Numbered from the stretch's first letter, positions 33,204-44,391 are shown. The stretch is DNA of 64,000 nt from Ginsengibacter sp963792025 (GCA_963792025.1 CAWBUS010000012.1:62001-126000); one strand, 5' to 3'. Notes: generated by a model from the sequence alone, not told the origin. Translations and numbers: made by a program.

Positions 33204-36200
33204 ATGTTGTTTATTAGAAAATTGGCACCGAATTTTTTGGGGTTGATATTAGCTTGCCTTTGGGGAGTGCTGTTTTTATCTATCGGCACCAATAACGCAT
33301 CCGCACAGGATACAACCAAATTAAATCTGAACGATTCGCTCCATTATCCGATTCACGATACAAGAGGTGATTTTTATTCAGGCCAAAGAAGCCCTTTTGA
33401 TTTAGCCAACCCCAATAATATAAAAGACTCTATCGCCTACGACCCGGCTACAAAAAGATATACCGTTTACGAAAAAATTGGAAACAAATATTATAGAACA
33501 CCCACTTCGTATTCTTCTGAAGAATTTATGGAGATGGAAGGCCAAAAAGCTGAAACGAATTATTTTAAGCAAAGAGCCAATACCCTTAATTTACTAAATC
33601 GCGGCCAGGTAAAACCAAAACTCAGCGTTTACGATAACCTGTTCAACAGGCTATTCGGAAATGGCAAAATAGATATTCAGCCGCAAGGAAATGTTGATAT
33701 AACCGCAGGTTACCAGGGGCAAAATATTAAGAACCCAACTCTTGCAGAAAGGGCAAGAAAAAATGGAGGCCTCGATTTCAATATGGCAACCCAACTAAAT
33801 GTAAATGCCAATATTGGTGATAAATTAAAATTCCCGATAAGTTATAATACCCTTGCTAATTTCGATTTTACTAACCAGCTCAAACTCGACTACACCGGTA
33901 AAGATGATGAAATCTTAAAACGTTTTGAAGCAGGTAATGTGACGTTTCCTTCGAGGAGTACTTTGATCCCGGGAGCGCAGTCTTTATTTGGCATAAAGAC
34001 TGAATTACAATTTGGGAAACTCTTTGTAACCGCAATCCTGGCAAATCAAAAGTCGCAGAGACAATCAGTAAACCTGCAAGGTGGAAGCGCGGCCCAAAAA
34101 TTTGAATTTAAAGCAGACGACTATGAAGAGAACAGGCACTTTTTGCTTGGGCAGTATTTTAAGGACAATTACAATAAAGCGATGAGCAATCTGCCGGCCA
34201 TAACAACACCGGTGAATATATTAAGACTTGAGGTATGGGTAACCAATAAAAACGGGGCGACAACTGATGCAAGAGAAATTGTCGGTCTGATGGATTTAGG
34301 CGAAAATAAACCCTATCATCCGTTTACGATTACCGGAACTTTGCCATCCAACAATACCAATTCAGAATACCGCGACATTACAAGCAATCCCAATAGCCGC
34401 AATGCTGCCCTCATCACGAACCAATTACAAACTGTAAACGGATTAAACCCGGTACAGGATTTTGAAAAAACTTTTGCAAGAAAACTGGATTCAACGCAGT
34501 ATGTCTTTAATCCTAAAGTCGGTTTCTTATCATTAAGCCAGCCGCTTCAATCCGATGAGGTGTTAGCTGTTGCTTATCAATATTCTTATAATGGCCATAT
34601 TTACCAGGTAGGTGAATTTTCCCAGGATATTCCGCCAGATTCCACATCAGCAAATCAAAATGTTTTGTTCCTGAAATTATTGAAAGCCACGTCTCAACGT
34701 CCCAATCTTCCTATATGGCAATTGATGATGAAAAATGTCTACAGTGTTGGATTTGGAACACTAGACCAACAGGATTTTAATCTCAATGTTCTTTACCAGG
34801 AACCAGGTTTGGGCGCCAAAAGATATCTTCCCTTTGGAGATATTAATCTCGGCACGCCAATATTAACATTGGTAAATCTTGACAGACTAAATAACCATAA
34901 TGATCCTCAACCAGATGGCGTTTTCGACTTTGTGCCCGGGTACACTGTTCTACCGCAATATAGCAGGGTAATATTTCCATTGCTGCAACCTTTTGGGCGA
35001 GACATTGCTGCAAAAGTTTTTACTGATACCACCCTTGCAAGAGACAGTCTGTATTACCCGTTGTACGATTCTATAAAAGTAATTGCCCAACAACAATTTC
35101 CAAATCTTGACAGGTTTGTACTGCAAGGTTCCGCGAAATCCTCGGCATCTTCTGATATTAGTATTGGCTATAATATCCCGCCTGGGTCAGTAACGGTAAC
35201 GGCCGGAGGTCAACGGCTAAGTGAGAATGTAGACTATACAATTAACTACGATCTCGGAACGATAAAAGTAATTAACCAGGCAATTATAAATGCAGGATTG
35301 CCGGTCCAGGTAAATTTTGAAAACAACGCAACCTTTGGTCTCCAGCAAAAAAGTTATTTGGGCCTGAGATTGGATTACCAGGCTAAAAATACTGCCAAAG
35401 AGCAACTTACCATTGGCGCAACTATGGTACGGTTAAGTGAAAGGCCATTTTTCACTAAGGTGGATTATGGCGAAGACCCTATCAGAAATACAATGTATGG
35501 AACAGATGTCAACTATCACAGAAATGTACCGAGGTTGACAAAATTATTAGATAAATTGCCGTTTTATAATACAACAGCGCCTTCTGCAATAAGCGCTTAT
35601 GCGGAAGCTGCTTATTTAAAACCAGGCCATGCTCCTCAAATAGGAAAAGGCAGTAATGGTGTGGTTTACATTGATGATTTTGAAGGAAGCAAAAGTGATA
35701 TTGATCTTCGTTTTCCACCGATAAGCTGGGCGTTGGCTTCAACACCTTACGGCGCTACAGATACGAGTGGCAATACGCTATTATTTCCCGAAGCCGCCGA
35801 CAATGATAAACTCGATTACGGCATGAACAGGGCCAAAATTGCCTGGTATCAAATTGAACCCACTTTACAGGATCCCAAAAATGTAAATAACCCTTTAAAA
35901 GGAAATACCAAAGATCTTTCTGATCCGAGGGAGCGGGCTATTTCACAAACCGAAATATTCCCACAGATTACAACCGACTTTGGCCAAAACCAATTAATCA
36001 CTTTTGACCTTGCATACTATCCTACCGAGCGTGGTCCCTATAACTACGACGCTTCCGCGGCAGGTGTTTCGGCCACCGGTAAATTACTTAACCCTTCCAA
36101 GCGATGGGGTGGATTGATGCGAAGCATTGACCAGACTGACTTTGAAACGGCGAACGTCGAGTATATTGAGTGTTGGGTGCAGGATCCGTTTATAAATAAC

Positions 36201-39200
36201 CCAACTAGTAATGGTGGTAAATTTTACATAAACCTGGGAAACGTTTCCGAAGATGTGCTGAAAGATTCCCGGAGATTTTATGAAAATGGATTGCCGACCC
36301 CCAATCTTCCTGCACAAGTAGATACTTCAATCTGGGGCGTTATTCCCCGCAATCCAATACAGGTTACCAATGCATTCAGCAACGACCCAAACGACAGGCC
36401 CTACCAGGATGTTGGTTTTGACGGATTGACCGATAGCGCTGAGGTAACAAAACGCAGAAATGATTATTTAAATGTATTGGCAACTAATTTCGGTGCAGGT
36501 TCAAAAGCATACCAGGATGCATTAGCCGATCCTTCCTCAGACAACTATCATTACTATCGCGGCAGCGATCTTGATGCTCAAAATGCGAATATCCTTACGC
36601 GTTATAAAAACTTTAATGGCCCCCAGGGCAATTCACCTATAGCAAATAATAACTCCCAATACTCATCGGCCGCCACGCTTTATCCTGACCAGGAAGACTT
36701 AAACAGGGATAATACACTTAATGAAACTGAAGAATATTTTCAATACACGGTCGACCTTAAACCACCAACGGCGCCTGACATGAACATTGGGCAAAATTTT
36801 ATTGTAGACAAAAAGGTAGTTACTGTAAAACTGGCTGATCAATCTTCAAGACAGGAAACATGGTACCAGTTAAGGATTCCCATAGAATCTTACAATAAAA
36901 AGATTGGTAATATCCCCGACTTTAAATCGATAAGATTTATAAGAATGTTTCTGACCGGATTTGATGATAGTGTCGTTGTACGTTTTGGAAAGCTGGCGCT
37001 TGTAAGAAATACCTGGAGAAAATTTGAATACAAACTTGACACTACCGGAAATTATAGTCCCGAGGTTACAAACGACTTCAACGTGGGCGCCGTAAATATT
37101 GAAGAGAATGATAAACGCTCTCCATTGCCTTACCGCACTCCGTCAGATATTCAACGGGTTCAAACATTAAGCAACAACGGCGTAAATCTTTTGCAAAATG
37201 AACAATCGCTTTCACTCCAGTTTTGTGGACTTAACCAGAACGATGGAAAAGCCGTCTTTCAAACTTTTGCGTCCCGGGACCTAAGACAGTTCGGCAGCCT
37301 GAAATTGTATATTCATGCTGAAAAAACCGCTGGCACTCAACTTAACGATAATGACCTCACTGCGGTAATAAGATTGGGGAGCGATTTTGTTTCCAACTAT
37401 TATGAAGTGAGGATTCCGTTAAAACTTACGCCGCTTAATACGGGGCTAAATCCCGACAGTAAAGAATATAACGATACGCTGTGGATACAGAGCAATAACC
37501 TTAATGTAGACTTGTATCAACTTACTCAGCTTAAGAACTCAAGAAACTTATCAAGTACCCCATTAAATATTTTGTATTCGCAATTACAGTCTAACGGTCA
37601 AACATACTCGGTAATTGGTAATCCCAACCTCGGCGACGTTGGCGGCATATTAATGGGCGTAAGAAATGTTAATACAGGTTCGGCTTGCGGTGAACTTTGG
37701 TTTAATGAATTAAGACTCTCTTCTCTAAATGAAAAGGGTGGCTGGGCTTCTTTAGCAAGAGTGGATGTAAATCTTGCCGACCTGGGAACTATTTCGGTTT
37801 CTGCAAACACGCATAGCAACGGATTTGGCACACTGGAGCAGGGTGTAGATCAACGCTATAAGGATAACTATCTTCAGCTTGATGCAGCAACCAACCTTGA
37901 GCTTGGCAAATTGCTGCCGCAAAAAGCAGCTTTATCAATTCCTTTTTATGCAAGCGTATCGCAAACAATAAGCACCCCTCAATACGACCCCTATGAGGGC
38001 GACATTACTTTGAAACAGAAACTTAGGGAAGCTCCCAAAAGCCAGAGAGACTCCATAAGAAAAGACGCGGTAGACTTTACTTCTACAAAAACTATCAGTT
38101 TTACTAACGTTCATAAAAACAGAACGAGTAGCAAAAAACCAAAACCCTGGGATATCGAAAATATCGATCTCAGCTATTCTTTCACTAAAACTGAAGCTCA
38201 TAATCCGCTTATTGAATATAACACTGTTACAAAACAGCGTGGAGGCCTGGGTTATAATTTTGCGCCTCAGCCAAAATATTTTGAACCTTTTAAAAAGTTA
38301 TTCAAGAAAACTAAAACGCATTGGTTTGACCTGGTAAAAGATTTCAACTTCAATCCTATCCCTTCACAGGTTAGCTTCAGGGCAGATATTTTCCGGCAGT
38401 TTGGTGTTATAAAGCCCAGAAGTATTGGCGGTGATAAATATGTGATTCCCGAAACTTATGATAAGTATTTTACTTTTGATAGAAACTATATTTTCAGATG
38501 GGACCTTACCCATTCTTTGAACATTGACTATACGGCACTCAATAATGCGGTAATAGATGAGCCTTACGGACGACTTGACACGAAAGCCAAAAAAGATACT
38601 GTGAGAAGAAATTTCTGGGACGGAGGTCGTAACACGGTATTTACACAAACCGTCAATTTTTCTTATAATGTGCCCCTGAATAAATTTCCTTTAACTGACT
38701 GGACGACATTACGACTAGGATATACAGCCAATTACCAGTGGATTGGCGCATCGCGGCTAGCTGTAAATCTTGGAAATTTTCTTGAAAACGGGCAGCAGGA
38801 AGAGGCCAATCTTCAGCTTGATTTTACGAGACTATACGCCAAATCAAAATGGCTGAAAGCAATTGACCAACCAAGGGAATCAACAAAAAACGGAAAAACA
38901 AATGCCCGCGACTCACTTGCTTCAAAACGAGCCAATGCAAATAATCAATTATCAAAAGGAAAAAAAGACGCCAAGGCGCTGCCTGAAGTTACCGGCATTG
39001 CCAGGGTTTTCGGCAAATTACTTACCAGTATAAAATCCATTAATGGTTCTATTTCACAAAACAGCCATACAAGGTTGCCGGGCTATACTGATAGTACCCA
39101 TATTTTAGGTGAAGATTTCAGGAGCATGGCGCCAGGCCTCGATTTTATTTTAGGAAAACAACCTGATACCAACTGGCTGAACAGGGCTGCAAAGAGAGGA

Positions 39201-40439
39201 CTGATAACAAGAGACACAACCTTTAATGATTTATTTGTTCAAAGTTTTGATCAGAAAATTTCCGCTTCTGCACAGCTTGAGCCCGTTAGGGATTTAACGA
39301 TTGATGTAAATATTGATAAAACATTTACAAAAAATTTCACGGAAACATTCAAGGATACAACGGGTACGGGAAATCATTTTTCTCATTTAAGCCCGTATGT
39401 ACAGGGTGGGTTCAATGTAAGTTATATTGCATTTAAAACGCTTTTCGGTAAATATGATCCCAACCAGGTATCGACCACTTTCTTAAAGTTTCAGAATTAC
39501 CGTGAGGTATTGTCAAAGCGATTAGGGGATTTAAATACCTACAACAAATTACAGGGAGGCCCTACTGCTAATGACGGATATGCATTGGGTTATGGAAGAT
39601 ACGCTGTAGATGTGTTGGTGCCCGCATTTATTGCGGCATACACTGGCCAGGATCCTACTAAAGTTTCATTGATACGACAAAATAATACCAATATTAAATC
39701 CAATCCGTTTCGGGATATTTTGCCAAAACCCAACTGGCGAATCACGTATAATGGCTTAAGCCGGGTGCCCGGACTCGATAAAATATTCACCAATTTTTCT
39801 TTAACGCACGCATATAATGCGAGTCTTGGAATGAATAGTTTTGCCTCAGCTTTATTGTACCAGGATGTCTCGAGATTCGGTTACCCTTCATTCATAGATA
39901 CTACGGCCGGAAACAACAATTACATACCTTTCTTTTTAATTCCTAACATAACTATCCAGGAACAATTTGCCCCTTTAATAGGAGCAGACATGACTTTTAC
40001 TAACCAGCTTAGTTTAAAATTTGAATACCAGAAACAACGGCAATTAAGCCTCAGCCTGATCGATTACCAGCTCAGCGAAGTACGTTCTACCCAATATACT
40101 TTTGGCGGCGGATTTCGTAAAAAAGGTTTGAAACTTCCTTTTAAAGTTCCTTTTTCAAAAAAGGACAGTAAAAAATTAGACAACGAAATCAATTTCAGGC
40201 TTGATTTTAAAATAGCCGATAACGTAACCTCCAATAGCCGCCTTGACCAGAATAGTGCTTTTGCCACCAATGGTAGTAAAGAGATTACCATCAGCCCGAC
40301 AATAGATTATTATATCAGCAATCGCATTAATGTAAAATTATATTTCGAACAACGGAGAGTAAACCCTTATATCTCATCATCGCCTCCAACGGTTGATACA
40401 AGAGCGGGAGCACAAATAAGAATCTCGCTAAGCCAGTAA
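33204..40439 (+). CDS. sprA: SprA, outer-membrane translocon of the type IX secretion system
   Basis: A 2411-residue SprA/Sov protein with a signal peptide ending near NASAQ at residue 35. SprA forms a 36-stranded barrel that exports proteins bearing type IX signals (adhesins, chitinases, gliding motors). The protein is composed of alternating aromatic, glycine and asparagine beta-strands, with characteristic IDDFEGSKSDIDLR and NELRLSSLNEKGGWA segments. It is unbroken over 7.2 kb. It follows ruvA. Presence of SprA means the host probably secretes by T9SS, and gliding is possible. Confidence 0.95.
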   Translation: MLFIRKLAPNFLGLILACLWGVLFLSIGTNNASAQDTTKLNLNDSLHYPIHDTRGDFYSGQRSPFDLANPNNIKDSIAYDPATKRYTVYEKIGNKYYRTPTSYSSEEFMEMEGQKAETNYFKQRANTLNLLNRGQVKPKLSVYDNLFNRLFGNGKIDIQPQGNVDITAGYQGQNIKNPTLAERARKNGGLDFNMATQLNVNANIGDKLKFPISYNTLANFDFTNQLKLDYTGKDDEILKRFEAGNVTFPSRSTLIPGAQSLFGIKTELQFGKLFVTAILANQKSQRQSVNLQGGSAAQKFEFKADDYEENRHFLLGQYFKDNYNKAMSNLPAITTPVNILRLEVWVTNKNGATTDAREIVGLMDLGENKPYHPFTITGTLPSNNTNSEYRDITSNPNSRNAALITNQLQTVNGLNPVQDFEKTFARKLDSTQYVFNPKVGFLSLSQPLQSDEVLAVAYQYSYNGHIYQVGEFSQDIPPDSTSANQNVLFLKLLKATSQRPNLPIWQLMMKNVYSVGFGTLDQQDFNLNVLYQEPGLGAKRYLPFGDINLGTPILTLVNLDRLNNHNDPQPDGVFDFVPGYTVLPQYSRVIFPLLQPFGRDIAAKVFTDTTLARDSLYYPLYDSIKVIAQQQFPNLDRFVLQGSAKSSASSDISIGYNIPPGSVTVTAGGQRLSENVDYTINYDLGTIKVINQAIINAGLPVQVNFENNATFGLQQKSYLGLRLDYQAKNTAKEQLTIGATMVRLSERPFFTKVDYGEDPIRNTMYGTDVNYHRNVPRLTKLLDKLPFYNTTAPSAISAYAEAAYLKPGHAPQIGKGSNGVVYIDDFEGSKSDIDLRFPPISWALASTPYGATDTSGNTLLFPEAADNDKLDYGMNRAKIAWYQIEPTLQDPKNVNNPLKGNTKDLSDPRERAISQTEIFPQITTDFGQNQLITFDLAYYPTERGPYNYDASAAGVSATGKLLNPSKRWGGLMRSIDQTDFETANVEYIECWVQDPFINNPTSNGGKFYINLGNVSEDVLKDSRRFYENGLPTPNLPAQVDTSIWGVIPRNPIQVTNAFSNDPNDRPYQDVGFDGLTDSAEVTKRRNDYLNVLATNFGAGSKAYQDALADPSSDNYHYYRGSDLDAQNANILTRYKNFNGPQGNSPIANNNSQYSSAATLYPDQEDLNRDNTLNETEEYFQYTVDLKPPTAPDMNIGQNFIVDKKVVTVKLADQSSRQETWYQLRIPIESYNKKIGNIPDFKSIRFIRMFLTGFDDSVVVRFGKLALVRNTWRKFEYKLDTTGNYSPEVTNDFNVGAVNIEENDKRSPLPYRTPSDIQRVQTLSNNGVNLLQNEQSLSLQFCGLNQNDGKAVFQTFASRDLRQFGSLKLYIHAEKTAGTQLNDNDLTAVIRLGSDFVSNYYEVRIPLKLTPLNTGLNPDSKEYNDTLWIQSNNLNVDLYQLTQLKNSRNLSSTPLNILYSQLQSNGQTYSVIGNPNLGDVGGILMGVRNVNTGSACGELWFNELRLSSLNEKGGWASLARVDVNLADLGTISVSANTHSNGFGTLEQGVDQRYKDNYLQLDAATNLELGKLLPQKAALSIPFYASVSQTISTPQYDPYEGDITLKQKLREAPKSQRDSIRKDAVDFTSTKTISFTNVHKNRTSSKKPKPWDIENIDLSYSFTKTEAHNPLIEYNTVTKQRGGLGYNFAPQPKYFEPFKKLFKKTKTHWFDLVKDFNFNPIPSQVSFRADIFRQFGVIKPRSIGGDKYVIPETYDKYFTFDRNYIFRWDLTHSLNIDYTALNNAVIDEPYGRLDTKAKKDTVRRNFWDGGRNTVFTQTVNFSYNVPLNKFPLTDWTTLRLGYTANYQWIGASRLAVNLGNFLENGQQEEANLQLDFTRLYAKSKWLKAIDQPRESTKNGKTNARDSLASKRANANNQLSKGKKDAKALPEVTGIARVFGKLLTSIKSINGSISQNSHTRLPGYTDSTHILGEDFRSMAPGLDFILGKQPDTNWLNRAAKRGLITRDTTFNDLFVQSFDQKISASAQLEPVRDLTIDVNIDKTFTKNFTETFKDTTGTGNHFSHLSPYVQGGFNVSYIAFKTLFGKYDPNQVSTTFLKFQNYREVLSKRLGDLNTYNKLQGGPTANDGYALGYGRYAVDVLVPAFIAAYTGQDPTKVSLIRQNNTNIKSNPFRDILPKPNWRITYNGLSRVPGLDKIFTNFSLTHAYNASLGMNSFASALLYQDVSRFGYPSFIDTTAGNNNYIPFFLIPNITIQEQFAPLIGADMTFTNQLSLKFEYQKQRQLSLSLIDYQLSEVRSTQYTFGGGFRKKGLKLPFKVPFSKKDSKKLDNEINFRLDFKIADNVTSNSRLDQNSAFATNGSKEITISPTIDYYISNRINVKLYFEQRRVNPYISSSPPTVDTRAGAQIRISLSQ

Positions 40440-40735
40440 TAATTTATTTGTCATTAAAAAACTCGAGGGTTTCAAGTTAATCCGCCAGTACAATCAGTAT
40501 AGGTAATTCAATTCCCTGGGCTGGTGTCATTACTAAACGGTAATCGGCAAAATCTCTTAACTGATTAAAGTTAGAAGGGTGTTATCTGATTAGCATAGGA
40601 CTTTTTAATATCTGAAAGTGATCTTAAATTATCGCCGAAGATTGGGCCTTACCACTCAATTCAACATCTGTGTTGTTGTATTAGCTTCCAAACCAATTCC
40701 ACGGTATGTGCCGGAACTCATACTGAATAATAAAA
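40440..40735. other. Gene-free stretch with a possible gene remnant
   Basis: No intact gene. On the minus strand, the frame ending at the stop 40477-40479 encodes a protein-like stretch LRDFADYRLVMTPAQGIELP just before a terminal ILIVLAD, and an upstream frame encodes GPIFGDNLRSLSDIKKSYAN. Neither has a recognised family. It could be the tail of a decayed gene or chance. Confidence 0.2.
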
Positions 40736-40762
40736 AACCCGGAGTTAATCACGCCCCGGGTT
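40736..40762 (-). terminator. Rho-independent terminator of the 160-residue secreted protein gene
   Basis: AACCCGG (40736-40742) pairs with CCGGGTT (40756-40762). On the minus strand the stem is followed by TTTTTT, directly downstream of the gene that stops at 40787. Confidence 0.8.
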
Positions 40763-40786
40763 AAGTTATCAACAAGCATAAAAAAA

Positions 40787-41269
40787 CTATTTAACTTTCT
40801 TAAGCATCATAATATATCCGCACACATTCTTTTTCTTCAACTTATTTACCTGCACAGGCTTTATCATGTGATATTCCGTAAATTTTGGTATGTAGGAATA
40901 ACTGATAATATTTGCCATCTTATCCTGCCCATAGTGCTTAACATACACCACCTGTTTTTCATTAAAGTCATACATCCTCACTTCATATAGTTTTGAACTA
41001 AGATCACCAATAAAAACAAACTGGTACCAGCTACCTTGCGTTAATGGAACAATTACCGGCATTTCATATTCACTTTCCATCATCATCGTAGCTTCTTTAA
41101 CTACTATAAAGCCTTGTTCTTTAAAACTTTCTTTTAAACTATCCGCTTCTTTTTTTAGTGTAGAGTCGAAGCAGGAGACCTGCCTAATTACATCCTGACT
41201 ATAAACAGAAAATTGAAATGCCAACAATAATACCAATATCAGAGTTGGTTGTATTACTAGGTTTTTCAT
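40787..41269 (-). CDS. Secreted protein of unknown function
   Basis: A 160-residue protein with a clear N-terminal signal (TLILVLLLAFQFSVYSQ). The mature part is rich in lysine and tyrosine, with a predicted beta-rich middle (SWYQFVFIGDLSSKLYEVRM) and a basic tail (VNKLKKKNVCGYIMMLKKVK). No family is recognised, though similar short secreted proteins are common in Chitinophagaceae. It is monocistronic with its own terminator. Confidence 0.8.
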   Translation of the reverse strand: MKNLVIQPTLILVLLLAFQFSVYSQDVIRQVSCFDSTLKKEADSLKESFKEQGFIVVKEATMMMESEYEMPVIVPLTQGSWYQFVFIGDLSSKLYEVRMYDFNEKQVVYVKHYGQDKMANIISYSYIPKFTEYHMIKPVQVNKLKKKNVCGYIMMLKKVK

Positions 41270-41429
41270 GCGGTACGAGGAAATTGAATGAACAATAACA
41301 ATATTACAAAAAAATAGCTGATTTTTAAAATGATCAATGTAGTTTTTAAGTCCAAAAAAAAGCTAATTGTCTTCTTCTTAACCTAAAACTCATATTGTTA
41401 ACGGTTTGGCAGAAAAAATGTTGCAATAT

Positions 41430-42191
41430 TTACAAATTCTTGTGAAAAAAAATGCCTGTTGCCTGGGCCAATGGAGTGATTTCCAGTTCATTTATGCAGA
41501 TGTTGGGCGGTAGTGATGCACAGTAAAAGATAGCGTCTGCAATGTCAGCACCCGTGAGCGGCGTAAAACCTTCATATACCTTGGCTGCTTTAGCAGCATC
41601 TCCTTTATATCTAACCACGCCAAATTCAGTTTCAACAGCGCCCGGTTTAATATTGGTTACTTTTATCCGGTGTTGCAAAAGATCAATTCTCATCGCCCTG
41701 CTAACTGCTTCCACTGCAGATTTGCTGGCGCAATAAACATTTCCCTTTTCATAAACATCGTCCCCGGCAACTGAACCAAGGTTGATAATGTGCCCCTGTT
41801 TTTTTTCAATCATATATGGCAAAACTGCTTTGCTCACATACAAGAGTCCATTTACATTTGTATGCAACATTGTTTCCCAGTCATCGAGTGATGCCTCATC
41901 GAAAAAATCTCTCCCTAGTGCAAGCCCTGCATTATTGATCAAAATATCAACAGCTTTCCATTGATCGGGAAAAGAATTAATGCAGTCAAAAACTTCTTTT
42001 TTGTTTCGCACATCGAAAGCCGCGATAAGGACTTCAATCTTGTATTGATTTTCCAACAATTGTTTTAATTCTTCTAACCTGTCTTGTCTTCTCCCGTTTA
42101 TAATTAAATGGTCACCCGCGGCAGCAAATTTTTCTGCACAAGCCTTACCGATGCCGGATGTAGCGCCTGTAATAAAAACAAAACGATTCAT
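41430..42191 (-). CDS. Short-chain dehydrogenase (YdfG-like)
   Basis: A 253-residue SDR. The nucleotide site is TGATSGIGKACA near residue 8, the substrate-side motif is NNAG near 87, and the catalytic triad ends with YCASKSA near 157. The NGRR segment after the second strand favours NADP. YdfG-type enzymes reduce 3-hydroxy acids such as L-allo-threonine; the exact substrate is not decided. It is followed downstream by a short gap; the LOG-family gene upstream is on the same strand. Confidence 0.92.
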   Translation of the reverse strand: MNRFVFITGATSGIGKACAEKFAAAGDHLIINGRRQDRLEELKQLLENQYKIEVLIAAFDVRNKKEVFDCINSFPDQWKAVDILINNAGLALGRDFFDEASLDDWETMLHTNVNGLLYVSKAVLPYMIEKKQGHIINLGSVAGDDVYEKGNVYCASKSAVEAVSRAMRIDLLQHRIKVTNIKPGAVETEFGVVRYKGDAAKAAKVYEGFTPLTGADIADAIFYCASLPPNICINELEITPLAQATGIFFHKNL

Positions 42192-42258
42192 TAAAAAGAT
42201 TTTAGAGTGAGTTTACTAAATTATCCAAAAATACAATAACCAAAAAAATAGTCAATAG

Positions 42259-42792
42259 TTAAACAAATGACAGTTGAGCAGGAGAACTTATTATTGTTAG
42301 CTGCTCCGGTATCTTTTTGTATAGAAAATTTTCCTGCTCCATCATTTGAAAATGGGCAATAAGATGATTGTAAAAACCTTCAGAGTTAAGGATAAAAATT
42401 TTCTTATCATGTATATTTAATTGGTTCCAGGTAAGCATCTCAAAAAGTTCATCCATAGTTCCATAACCGCCAGGTAATATTAAAGCTGCATCCGCTTTTT
42501 CATAAAGCATCTTTTTTCGTGCATGCATGTCTTCCGTTTCATGCATTTCCGAAATACCTGTATGGCTATGTTCTATACCATTCAGGAGTTTAGGCATGAT
42601 GCCGATAACTCTCCCATTTCGTTCCAAAACAGCATTGGCAACCGCTCCCATAATTCCCTTGTTACCACCCCCATATATTAAGGTAATATTTTGTTGTACA
42701 AGCAGATACCCCAATTCCTTTGCATGCTCACAAAACAGTGGATTATTGCCTTGTTTCGAACCGCAAAAAACAGCCAGCGATTTTATTGCCAT
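42259..42792 (-). CDS. LOG-family nucleotide phosphoribohydrolase
   Basis: A 177-residue LOG protein with the two signature segments, GGGNKGIMGAVANAVLER near residue 42 and PGGYGTMDELFEMLTW near 105. LOG enzymes release cytokinin bases or cleave nucleoside 5'-monophosphates. In bacteria the physiological role is often purine salvage or unknown. It diverges from the sodium symporter gene. Confidence 0.9.
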   Translation of the reverse strand: MAIKSLAVFCGSKQGNNPLFCEHAKELGYLLVQQNITLIYGGGNKGIMGAVANAVLERNGRVIGIMPKLLNGIEHSHTGISEMHETEDMHARKKMLYEKADAALILPGGYGTMDELFEMLTWNQLNIHDKKIFILNSEGFYNHLIAHFQMMEQENFLYKKIPEQLTIISSPAQLSFV

Positions 42793-42891
42793 ATTTTTAT
42801 TTATCTTGAATAAATTTCAAAATAAAAACTTTGAAATCCTAATTTTCTTTTTGTTAACACCCGCTGTTTTAATGCGGATTATTTTTCACTT

Positions 42892-44391
42892 ATGTCTCCT
42901 GCTGTTTTACTTTCTTTCATTATCGGGTATTTTTTAATGCTAATATTAATCTCTTACTTCACTTCAAGAAAATCTTCGGATAATGCAACGTTCTTTATTG
43001 CCAACCGTTCATCGAAATGGTACCTGGTTGCTTTTGGAATGATCGGTACTGCACTAAGCGGGGTTACCTTCATTTCAGTACCGGGCGAAGTTGGCAACCT
43101 TGCCGGCTCGCAGTTCAGGTACTTTCAATTTGTGCTCGGCAATGCAGTGGGTTATTTTATTGTTGCAGGTATTCTATTGCCGCTTTATTACAAAATGCAC
43201 CTGATTTCTATTTATGAAGTAATAGAACGGACGCTGGGTAAAGTGAGTCATAAAACAGCCGCAGCCATTTTCTTACTGTCAAGAACTATTGGCTCTGCTT
43301 TCAGGCTGTACCTTGTAGCTATAGTTTTACAACGTTTTATTTTTGATGAAATGGGAGTTCCCTTTTGGTTAACCATTGTTATTTGCTTGTTGTTGATATG
43401 GGGATATACTTTCAGGGGCGGGCTAAAGACAATCATCATTACTGATTCTCTTCAAACTTTTTTCTTAGTTACTTCGGTGTTTCTTTCTATTTATTTTATT
43501 TGCAACAGCTTGCATTTAAACATTGGCGAGGCATTTAAAACAGTTAAAGAAAGCAACTATTCTAAGATATTTTTTACTGATAATTTTGTGAGTAATAAGT
43601 TTCATTTCACCAAGCAATTTTTAGGAGGAATATTTGTAACGATTGGAATGTTTGGCCTCGACCAGGATTTAATGCAAAAAAACCTGAGTTGCAAAAATTT
43701 GAAAGAAGCACAAAAAAACATGTTGACATTTACATTTGTTTTTGTCATTATTAACCTGTTTTTTTTAAGCGTAGGTGCGTTGCTTTATATTTATGCAAAT
43801 CAAAAAGGTATTGCCATTCCACTTGATAGCGCTTCACATCTTCCCAGGACAGATTATCTCTTTCCCGAAATTGCATTGAATCACTTTAAAGGAATACCGG
43901 CAGTTGTTTTTATGCTGGGGCTTACTGCTGCAACCTTTGCCACAACTGACTCAGGGCTCACTGCTTTAACCACGTCTTTTTGCATAGATTTTTTGAATTT
44001 TGATAAAAATAAAATTTTGAGTGAGAAGCAAATGGTTAGGAAACGAACTTATGTACACGTATTTTTTTCCATACTCATATTGCTGGTTATATTGTTGTTT
44101 AATGCCGTGAACAATGCATCAGTGGTTAGTGCAATTTTTAAAGTTGCCACCTTCACCTATGGACCGCTTATCGGCTTATTTGCCTTTTCACTCTATGCAA
44201 AAAAAAGAAGTGTAATGGACAAGGCGACCCCATTTATTTGCATTTTAGCACCGGTAGCTTGCATTTTTATCGACAAATATTCCACAGTTCTTTTTAACGG
44301 ATATGTTTTCGCCGAAGAACTCATCATCGTGAACGGATTACTTACTTTCCTTGGTCTGTTGTTAGTTTCTAAAAAGAAGAAAACGTCCTAA
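42892..44391 (+). CDS. Sodium:solute symporter (SSS family)
   Basis: A 499-residue integral membrane transporter with about 13 hydrophobic segments, beginning LLSFIIGYFLMLILISYFTSR and containing SGVTFISVPG and GMFGLDQDLMQKNLSCKN of the SSS/LeuT-type core. It imports a solute with sodium; the substrate could be a sugar, proline or carboxylate. The O-methyltransferase follows 12 bases after the stop. Confidence 0.9.
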   Translation: MSPAVLLSFIIGYFLMLILISYFTSRKSSDNATFFIANRSSKWYLVAFGMIGTALSGVTFISVPGEVGNLAGSQFRYFQFVLGNAVGYFIVAGILLPLYYKMHLISIYEVIERTLGKVSHKTAAAIFLLSRTIGSAFRLYLVAIVLQRFIFDEMGVPFWLTIVICLLLIWGYTFRGGLKTIIITDSLQTFFLVTSVFLSIYFICNSLHLNIGEAFKTVKESNYSKIFFTDNFVSNKFHFTKQFLGGIFVTIGMFGLDQDLMQKNLSCKNLKEAQKNMLTFTFVFVIINLFFLSVGALLYIYANQKGIAIPLDSASHLPRTDYLFPEIALNHFKGIPAVVFMLGLTAATFATTDSGLTALTTSFCIDFLNFDKNKILSEKQMVRKRTYVHVFFSILILLVILLFNAVNNASVVSAIFKVATFTYGPLIGLFAFSLYAKKRSVMDKATPFICILAPVACIFIDKYSTVLFNGYVFAEELIIVNGLLTFLGLLLVSKKKKTS

